A stretch of DNA of 64,000 bases from Dryococelus australis (lineage: Eukaryota; Arthropoda; Insecta; Phasmatodea; Phasmatidae), in assembly GCA_029891345.1 (NCBI GenBank), contig CM056998.1, positions 173,066,332 to 173,130,331 of the forward strand, given 5' to 3'. Under the pieces are notes generated by a model that worked only from the letters and a program-made list of their open reading frames with translations, searched no databases and was not told the DNA's origin. Both the position numbers and the translations under genes were made by a program. Numbering within the stretch: the stretch's first letter is position 1; the number at the start of each line of letters is the position of its first letter. Shown here one piece after another: positions 1-12,467 of this stretch.

Positions 1-207
1 TATTCAATACATGTAAGTAGAAGAATAAAGATATTTGTGAAATATTTACCGATCTAATAATTTCACAGTTACACCTGACCGATGCATGAAATAATGTGAC
101 CCGACCCGCGGCAATGTTAATTTGGCAAAAGGCGGAAGAATGCACAATGAGCATACAAGTAGACATTGGCCAGCGCTTTCAGTAGTGCCCAGTTCACCGT
201 GAACAGC
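1..207 (+). repeat. MITE family M1, right part (cut by window edge)
   Basis: This is the right half of a roughly 420-bp non-autonomous element. It ends with the terminal repeat tcaccgtgaacagcc, the reverse complement of the ggctgttcacggtaaa that opens the complete copies at 29,963 and 48,238. The interior (a run ending aatttcacagtt, then gcggaagaatgcaca) aligns by eye with those copies. No coding capacity is seen. The superfamily is not established. Confidence 0.75.
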
Positions 208-680
208 CTGTGTGTCTGACTGTGATGGAGTGAGTCCTGAGGACCGCGCTAACTGCAGTGGTTGTGCAGTCAAGACTACACACGAGCAGAGAGACAGTCA
301 GTCTGACCGCCAGTGTTGGGGATCTGCGACGGCAGCGCCAAGCCCACGCCCACAAAGACGGCGAGAGATACCCCCGGGGCTAGCAAGACGAGGGTCCCGC
401 CATCGGCTAATTAACGTGTCAAAACCAGGAGAAGTGAGTACTTGACGCCTCGCCGGTATAGACGAGCGTCAAGAACACGCTTGGCGCTGCGTTCGAGTAC
501 GCCACCTGCTTCCGCGCCGCCATCGCGCGACTGTACCGACAATGTGTACGGAAGCAGTCGGGCTATTTCTATGAGGGTTCCGTACCACGAGGTCGACTCT
601 TTTGCTTCACCAAGGGCTCTATTTCTTTCGTCATGATTTCACGCCCGGTGCTATATGATTCCGCCTCGAGGAAAAATAAC
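208..680 (+). other. GC- and CpG-rich island with short open frames, possible exon
   Basis: Base composition is clearly richer in G+C and CpG than the surroundings. One frame is open from about 212 to 433 and stops being open just after a GTGAGT that could be a splice donor at 434. A second frame is open from 460 to 678 (72 codons) and begins with residues TSVKNTLGAAFEYATCF. I recognise neither protein. It could be the 5' exon or promoter island of a host gene, or unrecognised repeat sequence. Codon-like composition is the only support. Confidence 0.25.
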
Positions 681-1167
681 TGATAGCTGCGGAACCTAAG
701 TTAACATAATATACTAGATATAAGGTAGACCGATTATTCGTATTCTACGCATGTACCCAACATTGACCTACTCCAAATGGCCAACAGTGATTAACGTGCT
801 TATGTCTCAATTTTCAAAAGACAAGCACTTTTATGTGAATTAAATGCTTTTACAAATTTCAATTTAATCAAACTGCATTGCAAATTGACTGTAGAGGAAG
901 TACACAAACATATCAAAGTACTTATTTCCTACTCAGTGTTCGAACCTCATATCCAATCAAAGCCGTTTAGTCAAGTTGGCAGAAAAGCAGTTCAATGTTG
1001 GGCGTGGTTGTGCGCAGCCAGCAAGATCGGTCTACCTCATCTTTAGTCTAAGTTAAATATTGACTGTTCATTTTGAACTGACCACTTTTACAAACCCTAT
1101 TTACATATACTTGTATTTACATTGTGTAGTCTTCCAACATTATATGTAATTAACATCACCATGGGTA
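681..1167. other. AT-rich intergenic sequence
   Basis: No gene, tandem repeat or recognisable element was seen in this stretch. Confidence 0.5.
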
Positions 1168-1949
1168 CACTGAGAAAAAAGGTTTTGTTGAATCAAACGA
1201 GACTTGTTTGTTACAACCAAATTATTTGTTTGTATAGAGGCAATTAAATATTTTGTTGCTGAAACCAAATTATTTTGTTGTTCTCACTTAGTTGAACCAA
1301 ACTGTAAGATTTGGTTTGTGCAACTGAAGATTTGTTTAGCTACACGTACATAAAACAGTTTGGACAGACATAAACGTTTTTTGGAAGTTCGACCGAGTGT
1401 CGAACCTTGATCACCTACATCCGAGCGCTACACCTTAGTAATCTCACCTAGTGCGACAACTGATGACTCCACGTAGCTTTTTAATAGATATGCTGCAAAT
1501 ATTGAGCAACGTGTGCGACCAAATATTTCAAGTTTTACAGCTTTACTTGTCAGCTTCTTGTTATTTTGTATTATTAATGTGTTTATCGGATTGTTAAAAA
1601 CATCAATAGACGCACTAACAAACACGGCTACTATCCTAATTGTCACAAAAAATACAAACAAACTCTCGAGTTGTATTTTCGAACGAAGGCAGTCAAATGA
1701 GTGGCCAAACAAGTAAACACTGTTGATTCAACAAAATATTTAGTTGGCAGTCTAATTTTTTTTTTCGCCCAACACAGAAATTTAGTTTATTCAAACGTAT
1801 ATTTTGTTAGACGAGCAAAAGTAATTTTGTTGCTTTTCAAAGTTTGTTCGCTCAACAAATATTTTGTGAGGACAACTATATATATTTGTCCCTATACAAG
1901 TATATTTGTCCCTATACAGACAAATATTTTGTTTGGTTTTCTCTCAGTG
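1168..1949. repeat. Foldback-type element with CACTGAGAGAAAA-like ends
   Basis: The segment opens with cactgagaaaaaaggtt and closes with ggttttctctcagtg, so the ends are inverted repeats. The flanking interior on both sides is rich in imperfect repeats of a ttgttn(2-5)aaatattttgt type, so the whole could fold back on itself. A tRNA-promoter-like stretch near 1,390-1,465 (minus strand) suggests a nested SINE fragment. Short open frames on both strands between 1,428 and 2,009 are by-products of the repeats. No clear target duplication was found. Confidence 0.6.
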
Positions 1950-2500
1950 ATGATCACTTTGTTCAAGCTTCGGTCAAGTGATGAAACTGTGATATTATTG
2001 AAAAAGTAAACATTTTTACACATTTGCTAATTCTTACACTTACATGCAATAAAAAACCAGAAGCAAAATGTATCATTTCAGAATTCACAAATGTTCCACG
2101 AAAGCTTTTTATTGAACGTTAAATCATTGAACAATTTTCCCACCTTCGTTGCCAACTTAACTGGGCACATGCGAGTCAGTGTTCCCGTTTAAAAAAAAAA
2201 AGGCATTTAGGGCTAGTGATATTACTCAAATGTTCATTTCAAAAGGGTTCACGTTACCGCGAATTGCTTTGTAACGCCTCAAAATCAACCACTTTTATCT
2301 CTAACTTTTATTTCATTTTATTTTTGCACTGTATGTAGTAACGTAATAATTAATTATTTGTTGTTTATTTGTGGAAGCTACATATTATTTATTTCTGATT
2401 TAATATGTATATTGTTAATTGCCGGATCTTGTGTTCTCAGAAAGTGTATTTAAGTTCAATTACGTATGTAAGTTTTTCAGATATTTGCTACCATGAAGTT
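1950..2500. other. AT-rich intergenic sequence
   Basis: Contains an A-run near 2,190 and simple AT-rich sequence. Nothing else was recognised. Confidence 0.5.
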
Positions 2501-2559
2501 ATTTGTACTTGGAGTAAATTGCATAGAGGATATTTTGGTTGCCGGTGTAACGCACGGTG

Positions 2560-2992
2560 TAATGTGTATTATATGATGTAGCCGCCTCGTGATTGGCGCG
2601 ACGCTTGAAGGCGTCGATAAGTACGTAGTCTAGGAGGCGTCCAGCCATCTTATTTCCGCCGGGCAGGTCAAGACCTAGCGAGTCATCGGCCTGGTAGGAA
2701 TTTTTAATTATCTTATTAATTGGGCCGTGTACGTATCACGCATACAGACCGCCCGACGGGGCGAAGACGCCCTGCATGCAACGGCAAGAAGGTAGCGTGT
2801 ACGTGCTAACTGCGCTGTTTACTAATTTAATTCAGGATAGAACTACCGCGACGTTGTGAGAGGTACGATATGGACTGTTGTAATAGCGTGCCCCAGACCC
2901 GAGAGCCTTGTGAGAGAAGAGTTTAAGGAGAGCTACCGTCCGAATCGGCCGCCAAACATTTTACAAGATGTTGCTGCTATTAAGTATTACAG
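2560..2992 (+). other. Candidate 5' UTR plus first coding exon
   Basis: A GC-rich block in AT-rich DNA ends in a consensus donor, ACAG followed by GTAAGTAT at 2,993. The last ATG before it (2,968) starts a short hydrophobic peptide, MLLLLSIT, running straight into the donor, which is how first exons of secreted or membrane proteins often look. No partner exon was identified downstream. The block could instead be a promoter-containing repeat, for example an LTR. The protein is unknown. Confidence 0.3.
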
Positions 2993-2998
2993 GTAAGT

Positions 2999-5900
2999 AT
3001 ATTCAGAATTTCAACGCGAGGAAGTCGCCCAAATACAAATTAATAGTTTTTGAAAATATTTTTGGCCTATGTTACGCCATCTTGGCTCATAGTGTTTTAG
3101 AGTTGCTCTGCCTGTTTTGACTATCGAGTTTTGACAAGGTATCATTAGTTCTCCCGACTGAGTTGGTTTGTGAAAAATAGTTATTTAATTAAATTTACTT
3201 TTTGCAAGAAATTAAAGAATTTTTCAAATCACATAATTTAAAAAAAATTTATAAGAGATACTTACGAGAGCATCACGTCGCATCATAGACACGGCCAAAC
3301 AATGTATAACTAATTTTAAACGAGTAATGAATTTCTATACATTATTTGCATACGTCATATTTAATGTAATGTTGTCAGTATCATAACTCTTTCTTTCAAA
3401 TTAAATCTCACATAATTTTCTCAAGTATCTGTGCCCGTTTATTGTTCAGTAGCTACTGATATATTTCGATTGTGTTTCTTCCCAGTGTTTCATGTGTGTT
3501 GTTTCTAACCTACTGAGACTGGCTGCTGTATGTGATCCTGGGTGTCCTTTCATTGGCAAGACATATTGAAACTGTGTTACGTTTGCTGCGAAATCATTGT
3601 TATCCCGTGGAGCCGGGCACGTTCAAACTCCAGGTCAGAATTCACTATTAGTAGGGACCTGCAAAATTCCCGTTATTTTTTTTTTTCGCATCAAGATGAA
3701 ATTCACAGTGCTGTATATACTCTGGCTGGCACCGTTCGTCCATTGGCTGCTGCCCAGATGTCAGATCAGTCCCTTTCTGAGTGAACTGTACATGATTGGG
3801 GTACACGATTGTCAAGTTGCCATTTATTGGCGCAGAGTTACCCGGGGCGTGTCATATAAAGTATGGCCCAATGACAACCGTATTGCAAAGGTAAAACTGT
3901 CGTCAAATAATAAGGCGAATTTTGCATGTCTCTAACTATTATTAGTGACAATTAATTTGATCCAAGATATTTAAATATCCTCTTATCAGTTTAATCAACG
4001 CATTTTTTCATTACATTAGATAAATTTATGGTGTCAAAAGTTTACAGATATACAGAACTTGAGAGTATTACTTCTCACACAGGTTTTGTTTCAATTTTAT
4101 ATCCTCAAAATTTGCTTCAAAAAACCGAATTTCATTAACATGTACTTCCTGATAGCAAATTCTCAACCAGGCAGCATCCTAAAGTCCTCTGAGACGTGGC
4201 GAGGCAGAAAAATGCATTTAAACATCGACGCTGACCCGGGGGAAACCTCAATTATCGAACCGACATTGCTCGTGAACGCGCGAGCAACACAAGCCAGTCG
4301 CTGATTGCGAATTAAACGTATTGGAGTGGCGGTAATTTTTTTTATCGCTGTCCGCACACCATGTAAACAAGGGAGTTGAAGCAGTTGCAATTACACCGGT
4401 AGGAAGTCCGCGGAATTGGCGCTATTCAAAACGGCTCGGAGGGACAAAAGGCGTACCCTGGGAAAAGTCTGCTTCGCAATAAGCCATACCGCACGGATCC
4501 TGATTGGCGTGGCACGTTGCATACCGCACGAGCCACCATTCACCCCCCCCCCCCCCCCCCCCGAGAGACACGTTCAACAAAGCAAAGGCAAATTGCGATG
4601 GAACTAGAATGGGGCTTGCTTGAACTCGCGAACCCAGTTAAGGGGAATTAGGAGTCCTGAAAGTATGAAATACAGCTTCAGTGTTTCTACGTTCTGTGGC
4701 TGCTAATTCCTATAAATGGTTTACAGTTTGCAGTTGATTGCGCAATTCTATCATAAGCTGTTAGAAAATCCCTACTTCTCTTTTATCTATCCACAGAACG
4801 GCGCTATAAAATGTAGACCCCGAGACGCTTTTAGGCGCTCTTTAATATATTGTTCCCTAGTTTTGTAAATAATTAATGTTTGACACATTCTGTACTTACT
4901 TTGACACGATACATTAATTTGTATGTGTCATGTTTAATGTAGTGGCGTTTATTCCATAGACTCAATGTAAGCAATTCTTATCCTGTACATATTGGAAATG
5001 TTCGAGCCTTTATAGTTTTCGACTTAAATTTAAATTAAAACACATTTAAATTTGAGTTTCCAGTTTTCGTGACTCCCGTACTGTACACGCATAGTGCTGC
5101 TATCTAGTATTTATTTCCACAAACGGGAGCGACTAGCGGTGAATCGAACTCGTGAGCGAGTTACCCTGCCGCGTTCCTTCAGCAGGGTAATCAGTCGTTC
5201 TGTTTGCGTCCTCCAGTCGTCATTTCCTTGAAAGTGGATGCAAGTTTTCGGGAAAACAGGAGTTTTCTTATTATATATAATGTGCTTTCTAAATAATAAT
5301 CAGTTTAATTATTATGACGTTCATTTCATTTCCGTTTTTGTAACTATTGTTAGGTAATACATATAGGTAACATATAGGTAAACGGTAAATACATATAAGG
5401 GTTTAAAAAAAATTGGAAGTTGCTTTTTTTAGTAGAAATTGAAAATGGAACCGCAGTCCAGCAGTAGCAAATGTAATCTAAAACACTCAGATATGTGGGG
5501 CTATTATATTGCTTAACCTGTAAAAAAATCACTATACGCCACTGGCGCGTACTTGTAGGTGTGGCCGTTAAAATACACGGAGGTAAGTATAGCGAAATTT
5601 TTTAAAGGTTGTTTTCAAAAGTGGTTTGTTAGCCTTGAACAGCCTATCATGTACACAATCTTACATAGTATAAAACAAAGACGCCCGGCCGCGTGTGCCT
5701 GTGTATTCGGCTAACGCTTCTAAACTACTTGATGGATTTTGATGCAGTTTCAACCACCATTTAGAGAATTTCTTGTGGAAGGTTTCGGCGTATAATAAAA
5801 TCATATTTAATGTATGTAGGGTAGAGAAATCGCGACGCAGTAGCACCCACAAATGATACGTCGATTTACATATTGCTTTAATGTATGTTTGTTTATACAT

Positions 5901-6944
5901 TTTTTCTACGTGATATTTTATGTATGTAAATATTTATATATTATTTCGTGTTCATAATTTCCATTTTTTTTAAATTATTTTAATGATAGGAATTTTAAGT
6001 TTAGATGTACTCATGGCAATCATATATGTTTAAACGAGATGGATGAGATAGCTGTTATTTTTGTATTTTTAAGGTGTAATTATTTTATTTATTTTATTTT
6101 CGGTCTCCAAATGTATCTGTTTCAGGGTCTTGAATATTTTGTATCTCCGTTTTGAGACCACTTATTCTATGCTCTTAATACGGTTAGGCTGTTAAAAGTG
6201 GCTCGTTGGGAGGTTTGAAAGTTTTTGTTTTGATTGTTCCGCAGGTTTAAACCCTGTCCTGTGGTTGGCTGGTGCTTGAGGCCATGTTAGCCAGTGCCAG
6301 TAAGTGGAGGTTTATCGCTTTCTCCGCCATTAACCTCCGAGCAGGCGAGACGTAGGTTAGGACGCTAGTCCGAAGGGAGCTTGGCACACAGTTTTTATAA
6401 GAAATTAGGGTGGCTGGTACCTCCCTCATGAACGTCGTTTTAATTGAATTTTGTTACCAGCGATTAAGTCGTGTGCTCTTAATTTGTCCCTTTCGCGTGG
6501 TTAACGTGTTAGGCGGTATAGCTGTATCGCGACGACAGGTACGCGTGGATGGTCTCGATCCACGTAATAAAACACTCTGCCCTGATTGGCTCCTGCTGCG
6601 GGAGCATCCCGCTATTCGCCCTGTTCCGGCAGAATAAAGCACTTTCCCTGCGAGAGCAACGGCCTTCAACAGATAACGAACATTCATTCACGTTACACAA
6701 GGCTACGTGTGATGATGGCTTCCATTCGTTCAGGAAGAATTTTCCAGCGAAGCCATTTTAAAAAATGAGTACGTAGCGCTCCCAGTTTATTTTACTGCGA
6801 AGACAAGAGTGATTATCTTGTTCTTCCTGAGTGTAACAAATATATTTCATGCACAGTTTAACGGTTTTTTTTTGCAGAAACAGTAATTGATTTATTGGAA
6901 TCACACTTATTAACACTTTTTACAAGTTTCACATATACGTAATT
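2999..6944. other. Intergenic region, no recognised gene
   Basis: An ORF at 3,696-3,935 begins MKFTVLYILWLAPFVHW, resembling a signal peptide, but it has no recognisable domain and may be repeat sequence. There is a 20-base C run at 4,543-4,562. A segment around 5,690-5,900 contains a phrase (actacttgatggattttgatgc) typical of tails of dispersed insect repeats. GC-richer patches occur at 4,170-4,520 and 6,240-6,760. Two regions (5,930-6,150 and 4,840-5,100) are simply AT-rich. I see no supported gene. Confidence 0.4.
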
Positions 6945-7945
6945 AAAGGGGCACGTAACGAGCTAGGTACGACCACTATCCGACATGAGTACGTTTTACT
7001 TCTTATAGCTGCTTACAGGATGCCATCAAGGATTTAAAGGGGCACGTAACGAGCTAGGTACGACCACTATCCGACATGAGTACGTTTTACTTCTTATAGC
7101 TGCTTACAGGATGCCATCAAGGATTTAAAGGGGCACGTAACGAGCTAGGTACGACCACTATCCAACATGAGTACGTTTTACTTCTTATAGCTGCTTACAG
7201 GATGCTATCAAGGATTTAAAGGGGCACGTAACGAGCTAGGTACGACCACTATCCGACATGAGTACGTGTTACTTCTTATAGCTGCTTACAGGATGCCATC
7301 AAGGATTTAAAGGGGCACGTAACGAGATAGGTACGACCACTATCCAACATGAGTACGTTTTACTTCTTATAGCTGCTTACAGGATGCCATCAAGGATTTA
7401 AAGGGGCACGTAACGAGCTAGGTACGACCACTATCCAACATGAGTACGTTTTACTTCTTATAGCTGCTTACAGGATGCTATCAAGGATTTAAAGGGGCAC
7501 GTAACGAGCTAGGTACGACCACTATCCAACATGAGTACGTGTTACTTCTTATAGCTGCTTACAGGATGCCATCAAGGATTTAAAGGGGCACGTAACGAGA
7601 TAGGTACGACCACTATCCAACATGAGTACGTTTTACTTCTTATAGCTGCTTACAGGATGCCATCAAGGATTTAAAGGGGCACGTAACGAGCTAGGTACGA
7701 CCACTATCCAACATGAGTACGTTTTACTTCTTATAGCTGCTTACAGGATGCCATCAAGGATTTAAAGGGGCACGTAACGAGCTAGGTACGACCACTATCC
7801 GACATGAGTACGTTTTACTTCTTATAGCTGCTTACAGGATGCCATCAAGGATTTAAAGGGGCACGTAACGAGCTAGGTACGACCACTATCCGACATGAGT
7901 ACGTTTTACTTCTTATAGCTGCTTCCAGGATGCCGTCAAGGATTT
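6945..7945. repeat. 11 x 91-bp tandem repeat (satellite-like)
   Basis: Eleven head-to-tail copies of exactly 91 bp start at 6945, 7036, 7127, 7218, 7309, 7400, 7491, 7582, 7673, 7764 and 7855. The unit begins aaaggggcacgtaacgag and ends atcaaggattt. Copies differ only at a few sites (gagcta/gagata, ccgac/ccaac, gtttt/gtgtt, gccatc/gctatc). Copies 3-5 and 6-8 repeat the same variant order, giving a 273-bp three-unit higher-order repeat. The array carries no open frame of note. Confidence 0.97.
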
Positions 7946-9150
7946 AAAATAAACTTACTTAATCGCAGTTATAGTGAAATACAAATTGAAAAATAAGGGA
8001 AACATTAAAAATTTCAACTCTATAAAATTTTACTAGATGAATTTACTGTTGTAGAGCCGTAGCACCATGTTCCTCCAGCGCACAAATAGTGTGCACAACA
8101 GCTGTTCTGCAGAACGTGATTGTCATTGTACGGAATGTTCATCAGCTTCCCGGCCTACTGTTATAACACATGTGGCACAGATATCGTTACACACATTCCA
8201 CATGCTTGTTTTTTGCATGGGTTCTTCTAAGCACCTCTCTCGATATTTCAATATATGTTGTAAGTATGGAAATGGTGGTTTCGGCACGATAAGGATATTT
8301 CGTAGCCATGCTAGGCACTCTACCACACGCACAACAAATCCAAGTGTGAGCATCATACGCAGATTGGTTCAGGCTGGTGTTGTTTTTATTTTTGTACGCG
8401 TATTTCATTATTATCCGAGGTGTTGAAACTACGTGCACGCAAATTTTTAAGTACAGTAAAGAGGTATTCCCGGCACGTACACTGTTGTGTGCATTGAAAA
8501 TCGGCCAATTAGTCGGCGTATGGGAACCGACACATACAGCTAAAATATGAACTGCCCTGTCCTACCTCCAACAAGTGACTTTCCACAAACTGTCACGGAA
8601 ATATTTCTACATATTAAATTGGCTATCCCAATGTGGTGGCATTTCCTACTCTATATTTCATACTGTTACAAATGTTTATAATAAAGTCAGAAAAAACCGC
8701 TTTTCTGGCTCTTACATGGCTTAGACTGACTAAACCATAAGAGATACACCAAATTAACGTACTGCAGAACTGCAGAGCTCAGAAAGGTCTACAAAAAAAG
8801 ACTGCGACAGAATATGTTTATATTTTAAGGATGACCTATAGTAACCATTTTTGTCTATTAAAAATTGTTTAATAATATAACTTTTGATCAATACAGTATT
8901 AATTATTTTCAAACTAAATATGTTAGTTACACTAAGTCATTTTAGGAGCATGGGGAGATTTATTAATTACGCGTAACAAAATTAATGCAGTGGTCGAATG
9001 AGCTGATGAGGGAAAAAATATGACGTCACATTGCTCACCGCGGCCGGCTCTATATATTATGTAAAATGCACACGAGCTATGCCGGGCCAGGTCACTAATT
9101 ATGTATATAACGCACAGGAAGGTTGTGTTTGACCGATAATATGCGGTAAA
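7946..9150. other. Intergenic region, no recognised gene
   Basis: Small overlapping open frames at 8,067-8,438 on both strands are of chance type. Nothing else was recognised. Confidence 0.45.
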
Positions 9151-9570
9151 CGCTGTTCACGGTAAAATGAGCACTTTCTAAAGCCCTGCTTGTTATCTAC
9201 TTGTATGCACATTGCGTATTCTTCCGCCTTATTTAACATTGCCATTGCCGGGGACCTCATCACTTTATTCATGCGTTGGTAAATTGAAACTAGGAATTTA
9301 TTTTAAAAATTAATACTTTACAAATCTGGTTATTTTTATACTTCCGATGCATTAAAAAAATAGAGAGAGATATATAAATAATTTAAGTTATCGCAAATGA
9401 ATACCTAACGCTTTTTATTCGACGTTAAATGTGGAACTACTTTCTATATATCGTTACCAACTGCACTGGGCACATGTCACCCAGGGAGCTCGTTGAAATA
9501 TACGCAGGCAGGGGCAGTGACATTTTTCTAAAGTTGATTTCAAAAAGTTCTCACTTTATCGTGAACAGCC
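9151..9570 (-). repeat. MITE family M1, complete copy (inverted)
   Basis: It runs from gctgttcacggtaaaatgagc to tcactttatcgtgaacagcc, so both terminal repeats are present. The interior matches, in reverse orientation, the copies at 29,963 and 48,238, including the cgatgcatt and gcgtattcttccgcc landmarks. Length is 420 bp. Confidence 0.85.
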
Positions 9571-10504
9571 TTTACCTCCGAGTACTTGAAAGCACAGGGG
9601 TCGAATCCCAGTCACACACGCCGACAGAATGGCTTCACTCTCCACCAATATGCCGGAACGCCGTTCGCCAACGAGAGTGTAGCAGCCCAGCTTATTGGCA
9701 GCGCACTGTAGCCAATCAGAAACAAGGTCAACTCTTTGTAATCGGTGAACAACGTGCTAATAAACATTGGTAGTTTCGTATGTTGTGTTGTAAAAATAAA
9801 TCAGTAATAGGTAAATAAATAACGAATGAATTACTTCTCTTCATTTTTCAGTTATAATATGCCTCTGGGTGTATTTATTTTAATTCGCTGTAGATCAGGT
9901 TGAGATTTAGAGTTATACCTTGACTTTATGTTCTGGCATAATTTTTTTTTTTTTGTCTTTGGCTATCAAGTGCTTCTCACGCAGGTTTTCATACGCCTAA
10001 TAACGTTTTCTAAATAGGCTATTCGATGAGCATAGGCTCCCTGTACGAGAATCATAAATAAGCCTGTATTTTTCCTAATGATCATCGAAAAGGTCACAAA
10101 ATGCAGGGAAAATTCGATTAGGTGAGACTATGTTGAAGAGACGTTTTTTCTCAATTATTTTTTTTAACTAGGCCCATATTCTATAAAATTTGTCCTTAAT
10201 GCATGACTAAACCTAATAACTACTAGAGATTTATATTTTTTTAAAAACTTTTGCAGGTAACTTTCATGTAATATTTTCTTCCAAAACAGTCTATAAAATT
10301 TTATCCAAATTTGTTATGAGGTTCTTATATATGTCTACTTGCGTAAATAAAGTAGTTCAGTATTTTTAAATTAGTTATTACGTTGTTGTGATAAAAGCAT
10401 TATTCAATTTTACATTCTAAGTGCGTACAATGTTCAAATGCTTTTTTTTAAGGTGTAATGAGGTATTCAGTATTTTTCAGCGTTATTTTTACGTAGACTC
10501 TTTT
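9571..10504. other. Intergenic region, no recognised gene
   Basis: A short tRNA B-box-like string (ggggtcgaatccc) lies near 9,597, probably a SINE relic. The remainder is AT-rich without structure I can name. Confidence 0.4.
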
Positions 10505-10852
10505 AAGGTTAGGATCTTTGTGGGTTTGGTAAACTACTTAGAGAACTTGAAATGTTTTATGAGGAGGAGTTATACAGTACAATAATGCTTTAAGGTTAGG
10601 ATCTTTGTGGGTTTGGTAAACTACTTAGAGAACTTGAAATGTTTTATGAGGAGGAGTTATACAGTACAATAATGCTTTAAGGTTAGGATCTTTGTGGGTT
10701 TGGTAAACTACTTAGAGAACTTGAAATGTTTTATGAGGAGGAGTTATACAGTACAATAATGCTTTAAGGTTAGGATCTTTGTGGGTTTGGTAAACTACTT
10801 AGAGAACTTGAAATGTTTTATGAGGAGGAGTTATACAGTACAATAATGCTTT
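10505..10852. repeat. 4 x 87-bp perfect tandem repeat
   Basis: Four head-to-tail copies start at 10505, 10592, 10679 and 10766. By eye they are identical to one another. The unit starts aaggttaggatctttgtggg and includes gaggaggagttatacagtac. Perfect identity implies very recent amplification or an assembly duplication. Confidence 0.97.
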
Positions 10853-11370
10853 AAGGACGTTTTACTAAGATGTTAGTTATTTTCTCTTTATTTTTTATTT
10901 TAAAGTCATGTAAGATTTTTTGGTGTTTTCTATAATTATATATAAGTGTTTTATACCATTTTTGTACTGAGTTTTGTTCACAAACTGTTTTCATCCTTGG
11001 CAATCGAGTTAAAATATACGTTGAAAACGAATGCGAGTGTTCCGTGCAGTAAGACTTCGAACTTAATATTTTCACCCCAAATAACTTGGCACGGCGATAT
11101 TTATCACCACATGTGGCAATAACTCCATTTTGCAATTAAATAAACAACATTTAAAATGTCAACTTTTATTTTGAACAATTTTGTTTGTGGGGTGGTGTAA
11201 ATCGTTGTGTCATTCTAACAAAAAGATTTACATTATACCATCATAATTTTTTTAACTAGTGACCTTATTCCACGAACTTACACTAATGCATTTTATTCCT
11301 TCAAAATGTTAGTTGTGTTTAAATATTGCATGGTTAAACACAATTTTGTTTTAAGGTTGCAACCAGCAAG

Positions 11371-11401
<31 letters not shown>

Positions 11402-12467
11402 GATACACAGCAGATGAATTCTTTGAAATGTATCTCCTGCAAGCTTGTAAATGAATACATAGAATTATGTTGAGAACATAAGTCAAAATATGAACTGCGT
11501 ACATTTGTGTTTTTGCTCCTAATAACCAACAGTCGTGGGAAGTTTCGGGGCTGGCTCAGTAAAATTAAAAATATTTAACTAATTGTGATAGGCATACTTT
11601 ACTATCGACAAACCAAACAAGACGCGAAATTATTTTTTATTATTTTTTAATATTACGGTTACATTGAGCCACAAAAGTAACGACTATAATTACTTGCTTT
11701 GATTCCAAAAATACGAGTATCTTAACATTGGTAACGTCTAACTATTTTAACAGTAACTTAAGGCCTACAGTGTATGTCACAAACACATAGAAGATTTTTG
11801 TAAATGCATGAAACTGAATGAATATCGACATTCCCGGAAGAAAAATAATACTCGCATTTCAGCATGGTCCTTGAATACAACTCGTCCCAGTATCCATCAA
11901 AGTAAAGATAAAATTGTAATTATTATAGATTGTATCAACATTTCCGTGATAGTGCATTTTTTTTTAACGGCATGTGAAATATGAAGTCCATTCTTTTGTG
12001 TATGTGAATGCCGATTTTCAAACAGGCATGCGCATGATATAGAAATAGTGATTCTAGTGATATGCTGTCCTTAGGTTGCCGAATTTTTGCAGAGACAATA
12101 CCACTCGACTAACTTGGGTGGGGAAAGTCGTAAGATGCCCCATTGTGTAATGATTGTTAGGTCTCGTATGGTGCCGCAATGTTATAAACATATTATTTCG
12201 TCTGGTGGCTCTAGTTCGACAGTGGCTTTGGCAGAATTATTGGAAGAGTCGGCACCTAGGGTTTGGAATGATCGTTGTCTTCATCTATAGCTGCTGCATC
12301 CCCAACCGAGGAAATTTCAGAAAGAGTTTAGAGGCCAATTGTGGATAGTGTAGTGATTCAGATTTTGTAGACTGGCTTTCTAGTAGACTTTCGGGTGTTA
12401 GTTACAAGAGAGAATAGCTGCATTGTTTACCGTGGAGGTGGCTTAAAGACAGAGGAAAAAAAAAAAT
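10853..12467. other. Intergenic region, no recognised gene
   Basis: Contains a run of 29 T at 11,373-11,401 and otherwise AT-rich DNA. A GC-richer block at 12,080-12,420 has short open frames but no recognised protein or RNA. Confidence 0.4.

Noticed and set aside
6945-7945. Possible CRISPR-like array
   Set aside because: Units are contiguous 91-bp copies without unique spacers, in a eukaryotic genome. It is a satellite-type tandem repeat.
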